Of a stretch of 64,000 bases of DNA, positions 33,569 through 44,599 are shown one piece after another. Below the pieces are notes generated by a model. The model was not told the DNA's origin and made no database searches. It worked only from the letters and a program-made list of their open reading frames with translations. The first letter of the stretch is position 1. Each line of letters opens with the position of its first letter. Source of the stretch: Anthoceros angustus (taxonomy: Eukaryota; Streptophyta; Anthocerotopsida; Anthocerotales; Anthocerotaceae); contig MU008180.1 of the NCBI GenBank assembly GCA_010909165.1, positions 309,884 through 373,883 of the forward strand, given 5' to 3'. The position numbers and the translations under genes were made by a program.

Positions 33569-34724
33569 TTGCTCCACTTTGCGGGACTTGCTGGAGAGGC
33601 TTCGGCGTGAGACTTGGCTGTGACAGACGTGTCCCCGATCCGTGTGGTGATGCACGAAGGCGTCCCCTACAGCCTGGACAACAGGAGGCTTTGGGTGTTC
33701 AAGGAGCTCGGAAGCCCATTCCGGTGAAAGTCCTCTCCTTGGAGTGCGGGAAGGAGTTCTTCCAAAAGTGGGACTCCAAATCCTCGGGGAACAGCGTGTC
33801 GCTCAACGAGGAGTGGGATCGGAAGGAGAAGTTTCACCCAACGCAGATGGTGAACCATATCCTGAGCTGGTCGCTGGAGAACGTGCAGACAAAGTGGCTG
33901 CACGTGAACAAGGTAGTGGTTTGGATTGGTGTAATGAGGTTGTGTGAAGTAGGAGAAACGGGTCTGATCATGCTGGTTTGAGGACTGAGTGTTGGGTTTG
34001 GTGTGCTGTGCACTCTGGGTGGCACAGGCAAAGCCGATTGGACTCACGTTCGACTCCATGGAGCAGTATGTGACGGGCTTTAAGTGGCCTCTGCTGGAGG
34101 AGACAAGGGCGCCATTCAACAGCAGCTGGAGGAAATCAGCCGCGCCCGATTCCATGTCTCGGGCCGACAACTCGCGATCGGACATGCTGCTGGTAGTCAT
34201 GACGCTCGATTGAAAACACTTGAGCTCGAGGTGTCAGGAGGGACTTACCAACCCAGAAGCAACGATCTGGTTCTGTTCTCAACAGTAGACCCAAAGGGTC
34301 TTCATGCCCTTCATAGGGCGTCCCACATGTTTGGCTTCCTTAGGCGTAAGGTGAGCAAGCTTGGAGGCTGTCAAGGTAACTTGCATTTCAAGACTGTAGT
34401 ATATGCACCGGATGAGAGTCCGGAGTATGCTGCTCTGCGGGATGGCAAGGCAACATGGACCATTCTCCACATCACCAACTTAGCTACGACTATTAGGATT
34501 GGGACAGTTTGGAGCTACTGTATCGTAATTCTAAATCTGAAGTACTTGCATTACCAGTACTGCAAGATATTCTCCAGGCGGACTATAACTGCTCGGTATG
34601 CTTTACACCGTATGGGATAATCTCGTGGTGGTTCTGAAGTCTGGAGGTCATTCTATTTTCTTATCACATGAACTTACATTACTGTTATCATGGCTCACTG
34701 CAGTTTGTTATCAGCTTGCAGACA
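33560..34724 (+). pseudogene. ParB-helicase fusion, copy 2 (both ends missing)
   Basis: The 5' end is replaced by TFIIF beta-B sequence, so the EIRYTQ motif is lost. Reading resumes at CSTLRDLL, with a shift near 33608, and covers the rest of the ParB/Srx region, intron 1, exon 2 (LNLATTIRI with one T missing near 34500) and the start of intron 2. It ends at TTGCAGACA (34716-34724), where TFIIF beta-B sequence takes over, so the P-loop exon is absent. Confidence 0.7.
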
Positions 34725-35678
34725 GTGCTGCATAGGAGCGCGGTATTGACTGGAAGTGATTCGGAAAGAAAGACAGCTGTAACACCGTACCTCTCCACCC
34801 GAAGCTCCAGATTGCGGCCCCATATGCGTGCCATGATGATCCTCCAGCATCTGAGGCCAGGGAACATATTTAACATGCATAGACTAGTTATCAGGGCAAA
34901 GGTGAAGGAGGTCTCCAATTGCAAGCTGTAAACCTACTTGTAAAGTTCGTCTGCCGCTGGCCTTCCTTTGCCTCTCCCGGTAAAGCTTGCCATACTTATT
35001 CAAGTCGGTCAGCCCATCGCGCTGCATGTCGAATTTTCTTGTCACCGTTCCCTCCGCTGCAAGCTTACCTGCAGAGGGTATGCACGCGTCATGCTCAAGA
35101 ATTTGACCTCCCACCACAACAGGGGCTCGAAAGTTGCACCCAACACCAATTCGTCAGCCCAACCAGCCTGCTACCACCCAATTAACAACATTTGGCCATA
35201 GCGCATGTTAGCAATTACCGTCAGCTGCCTCAGAAAATACGCACATCGCGCCAAAGTGCTTCACCGAATTAAGCTCATACTTGGTCGGTGATAACTCTCC
35301 ATCCTTCCGGGCACCTGCAAGGAATACTGCGCAAGCATGGCCAGAGTGAGGTCATCCTCGACGTCTACTCACAGGTCTCTACAACCCTAGCTAAACAAAC
35401 CGCGCCGATAGCTGGGAGCGAGCGGGAATGCGATGTGGTGTCTGTCATGGCACCTTTGGAAGAGCCTGAGGGTTGAGCAGATCCCAAGCAACAGTCATCC
35501 GACCCACTGGCTCTGTGCTTCCTGCATCGCGCCTCTGCTCCCATGACTTCGGCAGCTCATGATCAGCTGGAACCTTGAGCAAGAAAGCATTGCGCCTGGC
35601 CCTTGTAGTATTCAGTTGTATCTCAGGCAGCCGCCGAGGCACATCAGTTTCGTCATCGCTGCCTTGTACACCGGCCAT
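34725..35678 (-). pseudogene. TFIIF beta-B, copy 4, 3'-truncated
   Basis: Exons 1-4 are present, with the ATG at 35678. This is the only B copy whose exon 1 is open throughout (35445-35678): MAGVQGSDDETD runs on to RARRNAFLLKVPADHELPKS because three extra bases (ACA) keep the frame near 35642. Exon 4 (MLEDHHGTHMGP) keeps a proper GTACGG donor. Exons 5 and 6, which encode the DNA-binding winged helix, are missing, replaced by helicase intron sequence. Confidence 0.7.
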
Positions 35679-35789
35679 GTTGTCTCGCTGTGAGACCTTG
35701 AGGGCTCACGGCTGTAGGCGACCAGCTGCAGGGAACGATGCAAGGGTTTTGTTCGAGCCGGGGTTTTCAAGCATATATCGGCTGCGGGC

Positions 35790-36995
35790 TTAGGACTTCG
35801 AAATCAGAATCTCGGACAAAGGCACACACGTATGCTTATCGCGATTCTACCGAAAGTGAATGAAACGAACTGCATATATATTTGGGCAGCGTCGCTGTCC
35901 CCTAACTGAGCTTGAGCGACGCAGTCTGATTACGAAATGAGCCTCCCGCGCCAATCTGTAGACACGCGACTCATCTCAATGCTTTCTCTCCAGAGATGAA
36001 TCGATGCAGGAGCATGATCGCTTATTCTGTCGGTGAATTCTGCTCCAACTGCCTGATCCTTTGAACTGGAAGGCTATAAGGACTGACTCGTTTGAGCTGG
36101 AAGGTTGGAAACATGGCTGCGACACCAGAAGGTAACAACGAGATGGCGAATGGAATGACAGACTGGCTCAGGGTGATGGAAGGCTCAGGCTGAGGACTTT
36201 CCAGGTGAGCTGGGAGGAGGTGAAATGGGAGTGGAACACGGATGAGAAAGCCTACCCTTGTCCAATTTCGATCGAGCTGAGTTCTGCAGGTCTCATTGCA
36301 TAAATTCAAGACCTGGGACTGTACCATATTCTTAGTCACTGTGCTTCCAATTGCAAGCAAAGAGCTGGGGAACTAAGACAACGGAGGCTAGGGTTCCAAT
36401 CATTCTCGATTCTTGTTACAAGTGTGTTCAAGTTGGCTCTTGTGTAGGAGGATGGGGAGGAAGGGGAACATGCTGGTGGTCGGGGACTCCATCAATTCAA
36501 CCAGGAGGTGTTCGTGATTTTGGTGAACCACATCGTGGTAAGCAAACCAATTAGGTGGAGAGCGCCCTTGACCTCGGGAGTGTGGCACATAGCTGGGACA
36601 TCATCAGGTCTGCAAAGATGTGCTTGGGGACAGGGATTCCGCGTGGAGAATGTAAGAGATGACAGACTAGACTGTCTGTCATCCAGTGGATGGACGAGGA
36701 CAAGGTCAAGCAATCACATGGAGTATCCATGGATCAAGCTTGTGGAGCCCTGCAACATCTCGTCTTGGTGCTCACCAGACGAGCGCACTTTGAGAATGAT
36801 GCCAAATTTACAGCTTGAGACCAAATTTCAATATGCGCATAATCCAAATCCTAACAACAACGTACCATTGTCATTGCAGTGAAGTACCGAGGTGATAAAA
36901 TATTATACTTGTATGTACATAGTTAGAGTGGCAGGTGCATTTAGTATCCAAAAGTAGGTAAGAATTAGGCTTCGGCGGCGGTCCCATAATGCGCA
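35790..36995. repeat. Unit block S, copy 2
   Basis: A complete copy of the spacer between the TFIIF beta-B promoter and the ParB-helicase gene, with the same short frames as at 16080-17285 and a few single-base differences (for example a GGGGCAGC to GGGCAGC shortening near 35883). No additional feature is seen. Confidence 0.5.
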
Positions 36996-39410
36996 CCATC
37001 AAGGCCGCGCGAAACGAAACGTCTCAGTATCGTCTCAAGCTCCTTCCTCAGCATCTCCTTCTGCATTCTCTGCATCCATCGATTCGCTTGAAGCCGGAAT
37101 GGATATGGACGGTGCCGCAACTGCTGGGGCCAAAGGGATTGGGACTCGGCTGATGCTGCCGGGGAAATCCGATACACGCAGTCCAGGATTTCGACGGTCT
37201 TCTCAAGAGGAAAGGCTCTCCGCTTGCTCCACTTTGCGGGACTTGCTGGAGAGGCTTCGGCGTGGAGACTTGGCTGTGACAGACGTGTCCCCGATCCGTG
37301 TGGTGATGCACGAAGGCGTCCCCAGCCTGGACAACAGGAGGCTTTGGGTGTTCAAGGAGCTCAGGAAGCCCATTCCGGTGAAAGTCCTCTCCTTGGAGGA
37401 GTGCGGGAAGGAGTTCTTCCAAAAGTGGGACTCCAAATCCTCGGGGAACAGCGTGTCGCTCAACGAGGAGTGGGATCGGAAGGAGAAGTTTCACCCAACG
37501 CAGATGGTGAACCATATCCTGAGCTGGTCGCTGGAGAACGTGCAGACAAAGTGGCTGCACGTGAACAAGGTAGTGGTTTGGATTGGTGTAATGAGGTTGT
37601 GTGAAGTAGGAGAAACGGGTCTGATCATGCTGGTTTGAGGACTGAGTGTTGGGTTTGGTGTGCTGTGCACTCTGGGTGGCACAGGCAAAGCCGATTGACT
37701 CACGTTCGACTCCATGGAGCAGTATGTGACGGGCTTTAAGTGGCCTCTGCTGGAGGAGACAAGGGCGCCATTCAACAGCAGCTGGAGGAAATGGAGCCGC
37801 GCCCGATTCCATGTCTCGGGCCGACAACTCGCGATCGGACATGCTGCTGGTAGTCATGACGCTCGATTGAAAACACTTGAGCTCGAGGTGTCAGGAGGGA
37901 CTTACCAACCCAGAAGCAACGATCTGGTTCTGTTCTCAACAGTAGACCCAAAGGGTCTTCATGCCCTTCATAGGGCGTCCCACATGTTTGGCTTCCTTAG
38001 GCGTAAGGTGAGCAAGCTTGGAGGCTGTCAAGGTAACTTGCATTTCAAGACTGTAGTATATGCACCGGATGAGAGTCCGGAGTATGCTGCTCTGCGGGAT
38101 GGCAAGGCAACATGGACCATTCTCCACATCACCAACTTAGCTACGACTATTAGGATTTGGGACAGTTTGGAGCTACTGTATCGTAATTCTAAATCTGAAG
38201 TACTTGCATTACCAGTACTGCAAGATATTCTCCAGGCGGACTATAACTGCTCGGTATGCTTTACACCGTATGGGATAATCTCGTGGTGGTTCTGAAGTCT
38301 GGAGGTCATTCTATTTTCTTATCACATGAACTTACATTACTGTTATCATGGCTCACTGCAGTTTGTTATCAGCTTGCAGACAACCTGATCATGTTCGGAT
38401 GGAAATTTGGTTTGATGTTTTGTGCACAGGTGCCCAGGTGCCAACATATGGCTTTTGATGAAGTAGAGCTGCCACTCAGGAAATACTGTGAGGATGTCAG
38501 AGCCATGAATCAGTCCCAAGTGGAAGCAGTCGTAGATGCAGTGTCTGGACTTGTGAACCGAGTTGGACCACGAGTAAGACTGATCCAAGGTCCGCCAGGG
38601 ACGGGGAAGACTACCCTGCTGGTATCTCTGCTGTCTATACTTTCCAGCATGAACTACAGAGTCCACATGTCTGCACCAACCAACACAGCCATTTGTGAGG
38701 TTGCTTCCAGGTTTGTGTCACAGATGTTGGTCTCTAAGCACAACAATGTCCAGTTTGGTGCTTGTTTCCCGGATTTGAGGATTCGTGGACGCGAAGGAAG
38801 CAGGATGTTGAATTTGGGAGACGTAGTGCTTATTGGGCGCGAGGAGGCAATAGACCTCAAGACCCACAAAGTGCTGGAATATATTTATCTGCCCTGCATA
38901 GCAAACACATTGAAGGAATCAGCTTTGTGTTTTGTCACTGCCTATAAGAAATGTGCCGAGGCGCTCAGAAAATTCCTGCAGTGTGCGTTAGGAGAGTATG
39001 TGAGGCATTCCAAAGTTTTAGCGGCCGCTCACAACAGGGAAGAGTCACGACCATTAGCCACTTTCGTGAGGAAGAATTTGGAGGTCCTGATTTCGTCTAT
39101 GGTCCACCATGGTCATATCATGTGCCAGGACGTCTCAAGTGTTTTTCTCAGCTCTCAAACAAAGAAGGGCGCCCGTCATATTGTAGTCCTCAGAGAGAAA
39201 CTTCTTGGGTATTTCGATTTGCATGATCTTTCTCATGAACACATAAGCATATGGCTGTCCGAAACACACGCCGAATTTTACTCATTCTGGACTCCTGTAG
39301 ACTGCCGAGTTATAGTATGCTTGCAGGACAACAAAGAAGCGAAGTGGTCTGCCACTTTTCTGGAGGAGTCGACTGTGGCGCAACGCAACCTGGGAGCGGA
39401 GGACTTGTGA
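36987..39410 (+). pseudogene. ParB/Srx-like domain fused to SEN1-type helicase, copy 3 (best preserved)
   Basis: Exon 1 ends at 37569 with AAG|GTAGTG. Exon 2 is 37685-38253 (donor GTATGC). Exon 3 starts at 38430. The P-loop GPPGTGKTT is intact (38589-38615), followed by motif Ia SAPTNTAICEV and a leucine-rich helical region (LKESALCFVTAYKKCAEALR). Five Ts near 39142 keep the frame open to a stop at 39410, whereas copies 1 and 4 have four and stop about 240 bases earlier. Exon 2 has a one-base loss near 37697, and exon 1 lacks three bases (TAC) after EGVP. No DExx box or later helicase motifs follow, so ATP hydrolysis and unwinding are not expected from this copy. Confidence 0.75.
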
Positions 39411-39732
39411 GAAAAGTGACGCAAACACAGGCGCGTGAGGCCAGGAAAGTTTGTTGTGAAAAGGCGCGCTAGGTGGTGGTTGAGCTGAGAATTGTGAAGG
39501 CATGGCAAGTTGGAGAGGAGCTAGGGGCGAGAGATTGCTGAGGAAGAGGAGCTGTCTTTTGGCAAGTGTTGGCGGGGAGTTTGTGGGGTTTTGTTCCAGC
39601 CTGAGGAAGGGAGCCCTCTTGATTAACGACCTTGGTGCCTTTTCTTTGCTCACTCTTCCTCTCTAGCCGCCTGATAGGTTGCTCTCCCCTACCCTCCCAA
39701 ATTCCATCCTTGTGTGTGCTCCTTTTGTGCAG

Positions 39733-40406
39733 ATGGTGAGGATTGTTAGGACGGGTGATGGCACCCCAACTCAAGGCGATAGCAGAAAGGCAGTGCCGCC
39801 CACACCTCCCAGTCGAGGCAAAGGCAAAAAGCATCGATCCCATGCCTGAGTTCGACTACCGCCCCATCCAAATTTCACCTCGAGACTTGAATGCTTTCGA
39901 GCGGTACGCGGAGGAATTGAAGATGGAGTGGTTGTATTTGGCACCTGGATGGCACTTTTCAAGCCCAAAGATTGGTGCAGTGTGCACGACGGCCAGCCAG
40001 AGAGGAGAAGCAAGGACACAAGATGTCATAGTCCCGAGTCACCTGAACGTGGAAGGTGCGCCATTTTCAATGACATATTTCATACCCGAGGCGCACTAGG
40101 AGGGATCATCCCAGCGGCTCAGTTTTCTAAGAATCAGATCCCGGCTACCATGGATATGTTCCTACGACCCAAGAAGGAAGTTTGGTCTCCTGGTAATGGT
40201 TGGCGAGTTTCCATGTTCAAAGAAAAGGAAGTGGAACCTGTTCTCCAAGATTTGGTTGGGATTGATTTGCGCCGCCAGGAAGACCTACATAAGCAATTCC
40301 CACCTCATGATGATCTATGAAATGTCCAAGGGCAAGCTGGCAGATTGGGCGAGCATCCTCTATGAGCAAGCGGTAGCTCATAGGAATCATTTGATGAGTG
40401 AGGAGG
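39733..40406 (+). CDS. Block D, copy 2, left half
   Basis: The part before the retrotransposon runs from MVRIVRTG to LMSEE. The frame RPKKEVWSPGNGWRVSMFKE (39928-40320) is open here. The block is cut after GAGTGAGGAGG, where the 5-bp target site (40402-40406) precedes the 5' LTR. The rest continues at 46153. Confidence 0.5.
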
Positions 40407-40616
40407 TGTCACGGATAAGGTTTGATAGCGCTTAGTCTTCCGCAATTAGAGGCTGGATAATCCGCTGTTTGCTGTGATCACGGCTAGGCTACCACCACAA
40501 TCTGTGGCATGTACTACAAGCTGCATAAAAGCCCGGCTCCCTTACTAGTAGACATGTCTCTCTTGGTACAAGTGTACTCCCCTACCGCTCCCTATTTGCG
40601 AAGTCCGCTCATGACA
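40407..40616 (+). repeat. 5' LTR
   Basis: A 210-bp repeat with TGTCA/TGACA termini. A TATA-like GCATAAAAG lies at about 40522-40530. It is 8 bp shorter than the 3' LTR, owing to four small gaps and no unambiguous substitution. Confidence 0.92.
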
Positions 40617-40632
40617 AAGTATCGAGGCACAG
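40617..40632 (+). promoter_or_regulatory. Possible degenerate tRNA-Met primer binding site
   Basis: AAGTATCGAGGCACAG directly follows the 5' LTR. It resembles the initiator tRNA-Met complement TGGTATCAGAGC with a base missing and mismatches at the start. The position is right, but the match is imperfect. Confidence 0.35.
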
Positions 40633-40715
40633 TCGATCGGTGCAACCGATCATGGCCTTGGGCTTAGGGTAGGAATGTTCTAACGCGTTTATTGTGTGTC
40701 ATTAGAAGGTCCGCC

Positions 40716-41697
40716 ATGGAAGAAGCTGGTCTCGACCCTACCCGACTAGCTCGGATGCTTGCCGAAGCTCACCATGAGCTTAGGCAGTCCGAGATGCGCT
40801 GTGCGGAGAGAGATGCCTGTGTAGCTCAGTTGGAGGCTGCGGCCGTGCAAGCTGCAGCACCCAGTCTGCAGTGGCTGAGGCTACAGCTGTTGCAGCGGCT
40901 CAACGGCAGGCACAAGGGACAACGATTGGGTCGAAGATCTCCAAGCCTGATAATTTTGAAGGCAAGGGGGACCCGGTGGAGGTTGAACTCTGGATCCATC
41001 AAGTGAAGACGTATGTTCAGCTAAGCAAGACTGAGCCGGGGCAAGAGATACAGACGGCAGCTACATACTTGAAGGGGGCGGCTTTGTTGTGGTGCGATTG
41101 CCGGTCGATTTGCAGGAGGCGGCGTGGCGCCTCGGACTCGGCGAGTTCTTACTGGTCCATCCAATTTGTACCCTTGGAAGCAAGACAAGTTGCTCGAGAG
41201 AAGCTAGCTCGATTGACGGAACCAGTTCAGCATACACTCATGAGTTTGCATGATCAATCATGAGCCTTCCCGGCATCACGAATGAAGAGAAACTAGACAA
41301 GTATTCTCGAGGTTTGAGACATGCCGTTCGTAAGGACGTTGTTCTAAGGCGGTGTCACACATTCGAGGAAGCAGTTCAGATTGCGGAGTCCGCTGATGCT
41401 TTGTACCATGAATTTAGAGGTTGGTATAAGCCACGAAATTCCGGGGGCTTGGGATCTGGAGATGGACCAGCCCCTATGGAACTTGGGGAAGCACAAGCGT
41501 TTTCAGGTCAGTGTTATACTTGTAATGGGTGGGGTCATCGTGCCAGAGATTGTCCGCAACGATTAGCTCGAGGCCAAGGTGGTCGGGGACGGGGACGACT
41601 GCAGGCTGCTGGAGCACGAGTTCCTCCTGCTGCTCGGCAGTTCAACGAGGTGCAAAGGGTTGAAGGTGCGGGAAACGAGCCTACCCAGCAGTCTTAG
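40716..41697 (+). pseudogene. gag: gag (capsid and nucleocapsid) of the chromovirus
   Basis: It begins MEEAGLDPTRLARMLAEAHH with a coiled-coil-like N-terminus. The central part has the usual retrotransposon capsid character (VELWIHQVKTYVQLSK and TAATYLKGAALLWC). The last part carries a CCHC zinc knuckle (CYTCNGWGHRARDC, about 41512-41553) followed by a Gly/Arg-rich tail. Frame changes near 40890 and 41260 split it into three open pieces. Gag coats and packages the element RNA. Confidence 0.8.
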
Positions 41698-41816
41698 GGG
41701 AACGTCTGGGCTAGGGCAGCCTCCTGGTGATACTCATGTGGTGAGTACCCACCGAAGCCCACGAACACGAGAGTTGTTCACTTTGAGGGCAGGTAAACAG
41801 TCAGCATTGTCGCATT

Positions 41817-42134
41817 TTGCTTGACTGTGGCGCTAACACCAATTTTATGGCCAGGACCTTTGCCCAGCGGTGGGGATTGGATACCGGTCGAGGTTGTGGA
41901 GCAGTGCATCTGGCAGACAGGCGTGTGCAACATCGGGCGACATTGAGTCGTGTGGTTAATTTACGGTTAGGAGCTCATTGTGAGCAGGTTTGTTTTACCA
42001 TTACACACTTAGGGAATGGTCATGACCTCATTTTAGGGATGCCGTGGCTCGAGGATCGGGAGCCCGCAATAACTTGGCGTGGGGAAGCTCACCGTAGTCC
42101 GTGGTCGACGTCTAGTTGTCCGGGGTGGGCTTGA
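41817..42134 (+). pseudogene. Retropepsin-like aspartic protease
   Basis: LDCGANTNFMARTFAQ provides the D-x-G-A form of the active-site loop used by plant chromoviruses, and HDLILGMPWLEDREPAITW is the typical C-terminal strand. It would process the Gag-Pol polyprotein. The frame is lost shortly before the start and after the end of this piece. Confidence 0.75.
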
Positions 42135-42399
42135 GCCAGAGTCAGTCCAACAAGTCTTATCTGCATGATGGTTCGTGATATGAGATGCCAAAATGTGCCT
42201 CCTTTTGTGTGTTATTAAGGAGCGACTTTGTCCAACTCGACCCGATCGATTCTGAGCACGAGCATGATAAGCCCTTGCAGCGTATTGGAGTTTAATGATG
42301 TTACGGTAGACAGTTTGCCACCATGATTACCCCCATCTCGTGATGTTGATCACCGTATTGAATTTTTGCCAGTACTCATAAGCCCCCATATATCGTGTC

Positions 42400-43015
42400 G
42401 ATGTCCCCACTAGAAATTGAGGAGTCGTCTTGCCAGGTTGAGGAGTTGCTAGAGAAGGGCCATATCGACGTACTTCCCCTCTGATATTATTCTCGCGAAA
42501 GAAAAACGGTAAGCTTCGTATGTGCATTGACTACCGAGGCCTTAATTCATTGACTAAGCGGAACACTTTTCCTCTACCTTGTATTGATGAGCTTTTGGAG
42601 GGATTTGCTAGTGCTCGGTACTTCACCAGACTAGATCTAGCAAGTGGATATCATCAGATTCGTATTGCTGCAGGGGATGAGGAGAAAACTGCATTTAATA
42701 CACGGTACGGCCACTATGAGTGGCTGGTTATGTCGTTCGGGATGACAAATGCGCCAGCATCCTTCCAAACTCTTATGAATAATGTGTTTCATGGCATGAT
42801 CAATCGAGGGCTGCTTGTTTATCTCGATGATATTCTCATCTATGGAGCTACCCGTGAGGAGCATAACCAACGCTTAAGAGAAGCGTTGCGACGGCTGCGA
42901 GCTCATCATCTCTATGTCCAAGCTCCGAAGTGTGAATTCTTGCAAGAACGCTTGGAGTACTTAGGGCACATTATTGATGCTGAAGGTATCCGTGTAGACC
43001 CCGCTAAGATTCAGT
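42400..43015 (+). pseudogene. Reverse transcriptase domain
   Basis: It opens with SPLEIEESSCQVEELLEKGH, then has CIDYRGLNSLTKRN, FTRLDLASGYHQIRI, LVMSFGMTNAPASFQTLMN and the catalytic VYLDDILIYG (YxDD). These appear in the family's normal order, with all three catalytic aspartates present. The long frame from 42520 is open through the palm. The N-terminal part is one frame away because of a shift near 42485. Confidence 0.9.
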
Positions 43016-43159
43016 CATTAGGGCCGATTCTCGGCAAGTACACGATGCGTGAAACTTCCTCGGTCTTGCATCATATTACCGTAAGTTTGTTTCACGGTTT
43101 GCTCATGGCTGCCCCTCACCCGCTTCCGGCTGTGCTTGGACTTGGGTCTGCTCAAGATA

Positions 43160-43515
43160 ATGCTTTTCATGCTATCCAGATCGCTTTGGAGCCCTGTTGG
43201 CATACCCAAATCCGGCCTCCTTTATTGTTACGATGCCTCAACCTTGCCATCGGTGCGGTCCTTCAACAAGACCAAGGCCAAGGCCGCCAGCCGATTGCTT
43301 ACTTCTCGCGAAAGTTGAAGGGTGCCGAGTTGAATTGGACAACCAGTGAAAAGGAGACTTTAGCTCAGGTCTTGGCTTTAAAGACATGGCGCTGTTTTTT
43401 GGAAGGTGCCCCTTTCGAGCTTGAGACGGATCATTGCCCTCTTATTTATCTCCAAACGCAGCCCGCTCTCTCTCGCAAGCAAGCCCGATGGCTTGAGTTG
43501 CTTCAGGTACCATAA
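43160..43515 (+). pseudogene. RNase H domain
   Basis: The stretch GAVLQQDQGQGRQPIAYFSR, then TTSEKETLAQVLALKTWRCF and ETDHCPLIYLQTQPALSRKQ is the Ty3/gypsy RNase H. It keeps the E and D of the active site. The first catalytic aspartate (C-Y-D-A-S, near 43230) is in another frame. It degrades the RNA strand of the replication hybrid. Confidence 0.85.
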
Positions 43516-43919
43516 TCCGCTATGTCGGTCGTCTTGATTGCGATGCTTTGGCGGGGATTCGAGACTCATCGCACTTTACGAGGTGCATTCAACCCGGCGG
43601 GGATGAGATTATCGGAGCTCTCATACAGGATGCCGATGCCCACTCTGCTTTGCAAGCCCTTGGGTTCCCAGCTGGCGGGATGGTCTTCTTTGGTATCGGC
43701 ACGCTCTTCATCCCTCGTTCCCCATATCCGCTTGCTTTGATTTGAAGCCCTGACGTTCCATCTGCAGTCATCAAGGTATAAGTCGACTACTTCCACTCTC
43801 GATCGGCTCTATTTTGGCCTCAACTCAACCAGACGTTGATTATGTCCTCCTCTGTAACTTATGCCGGTAAACAAAGCTTGTCACCAACGTTGCTACCGCT
43901 CCAACCCTTGTCCCTTTAT

Positions 43920-44450
43920 TGCCTTGGGAGCAAGTCACACTTGACTTTATAACGGATTGCCTCGCACCTCTGGCTTTGATGCATTCTTTGGTATTCACGG
44001 ATAAGCTTACCGTCAAGTGCTCCTTGCCCCCCTACCGAGACATGCTCTGCTGAGCAAACTGCTGACTTATTTTTGAAAGTGGTTTATCGTGCCCATGGCC
44101 TCCTCGCTCTTGTGGCCGTGATTCAGTTTACTTCCCGCCGGCAAGCGGTTCACCGTGGTCTTGGCACCAAGCTCGTATGTCTCGCCTTTCATCCTCAGAC
44201 CAATGGTGCTACGGAGCGAGCTAATCAAGTTTTAGAGGATATTCTCCGTGCTTATGCAGGCGTGCACCAAGCTCGGTGGCCGGACTTTCTCCACCTCGTT
44301 GAGTTTGCCTACAACAACGCCCCTAATGCCTCAACCCGAGTTACTCCATTCTTGTTCAACAAAGGTTTTCACCCTCGCACGTTGCTTTCTACTTCCTTGC
44401 CTTCTGCTGCTTGTGTCCTGCTGTAGATTTCCTCACCCAACGTGTCCAGA
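43920..44450 (+). pseudogene. Integrase core, first copy
   Basis: The stretch AFHPQTNGATERANQVLEDI gives the catalytic glutamate region, followed by FAYNNAPNASTRVTPFLFNK. The preceding aspartate segment is shortened (VIQFTSRRQ where the family has an S-D-R-D word), so the DDE triad is incomplete as read. The sequence is repeated downstream with a 973-bp offset. Confidence 0.8.
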
Positions 44451-44599
44451 TTCGTATGAGCTCGTCAGTTACCCATGAAGCCCAAAACCGCTAAGCCCGA
44501 TCGCCAATCATCGTCGTCCTCCTCAAGAATTTGCATTGGTACCTATGTCCTTCTATGCCGAAATTTGTCCCTTCACAGGATTCGTAAGATTTCCCCTCG

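Larger units (their letters stand above)
27641..34724. repeat. Two-register mosaic of unit segments
   Basis: The stretch is built from pieces of blocks A-upstream, C, B, S and H, all in direct orientation. Pieces alternate between an upstream register (12.6 to 15.0 kb equivalents of unit 1, advancing stepwise) and a downstream register (16.0 to 18.7 kb equivalents). Switch points coincide with short identical words: 27901-27909, 28154-28164, 28219-28227, 28727-28735, 28839-28847, 29927-29935, 30236-30244, 30686-30694, 30903-30911, 32513-32521, 32815-32824, 33367-33375, 33560-33568 and 34716-34724. No gene in the stretch is complete. Confidence 0.85.
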
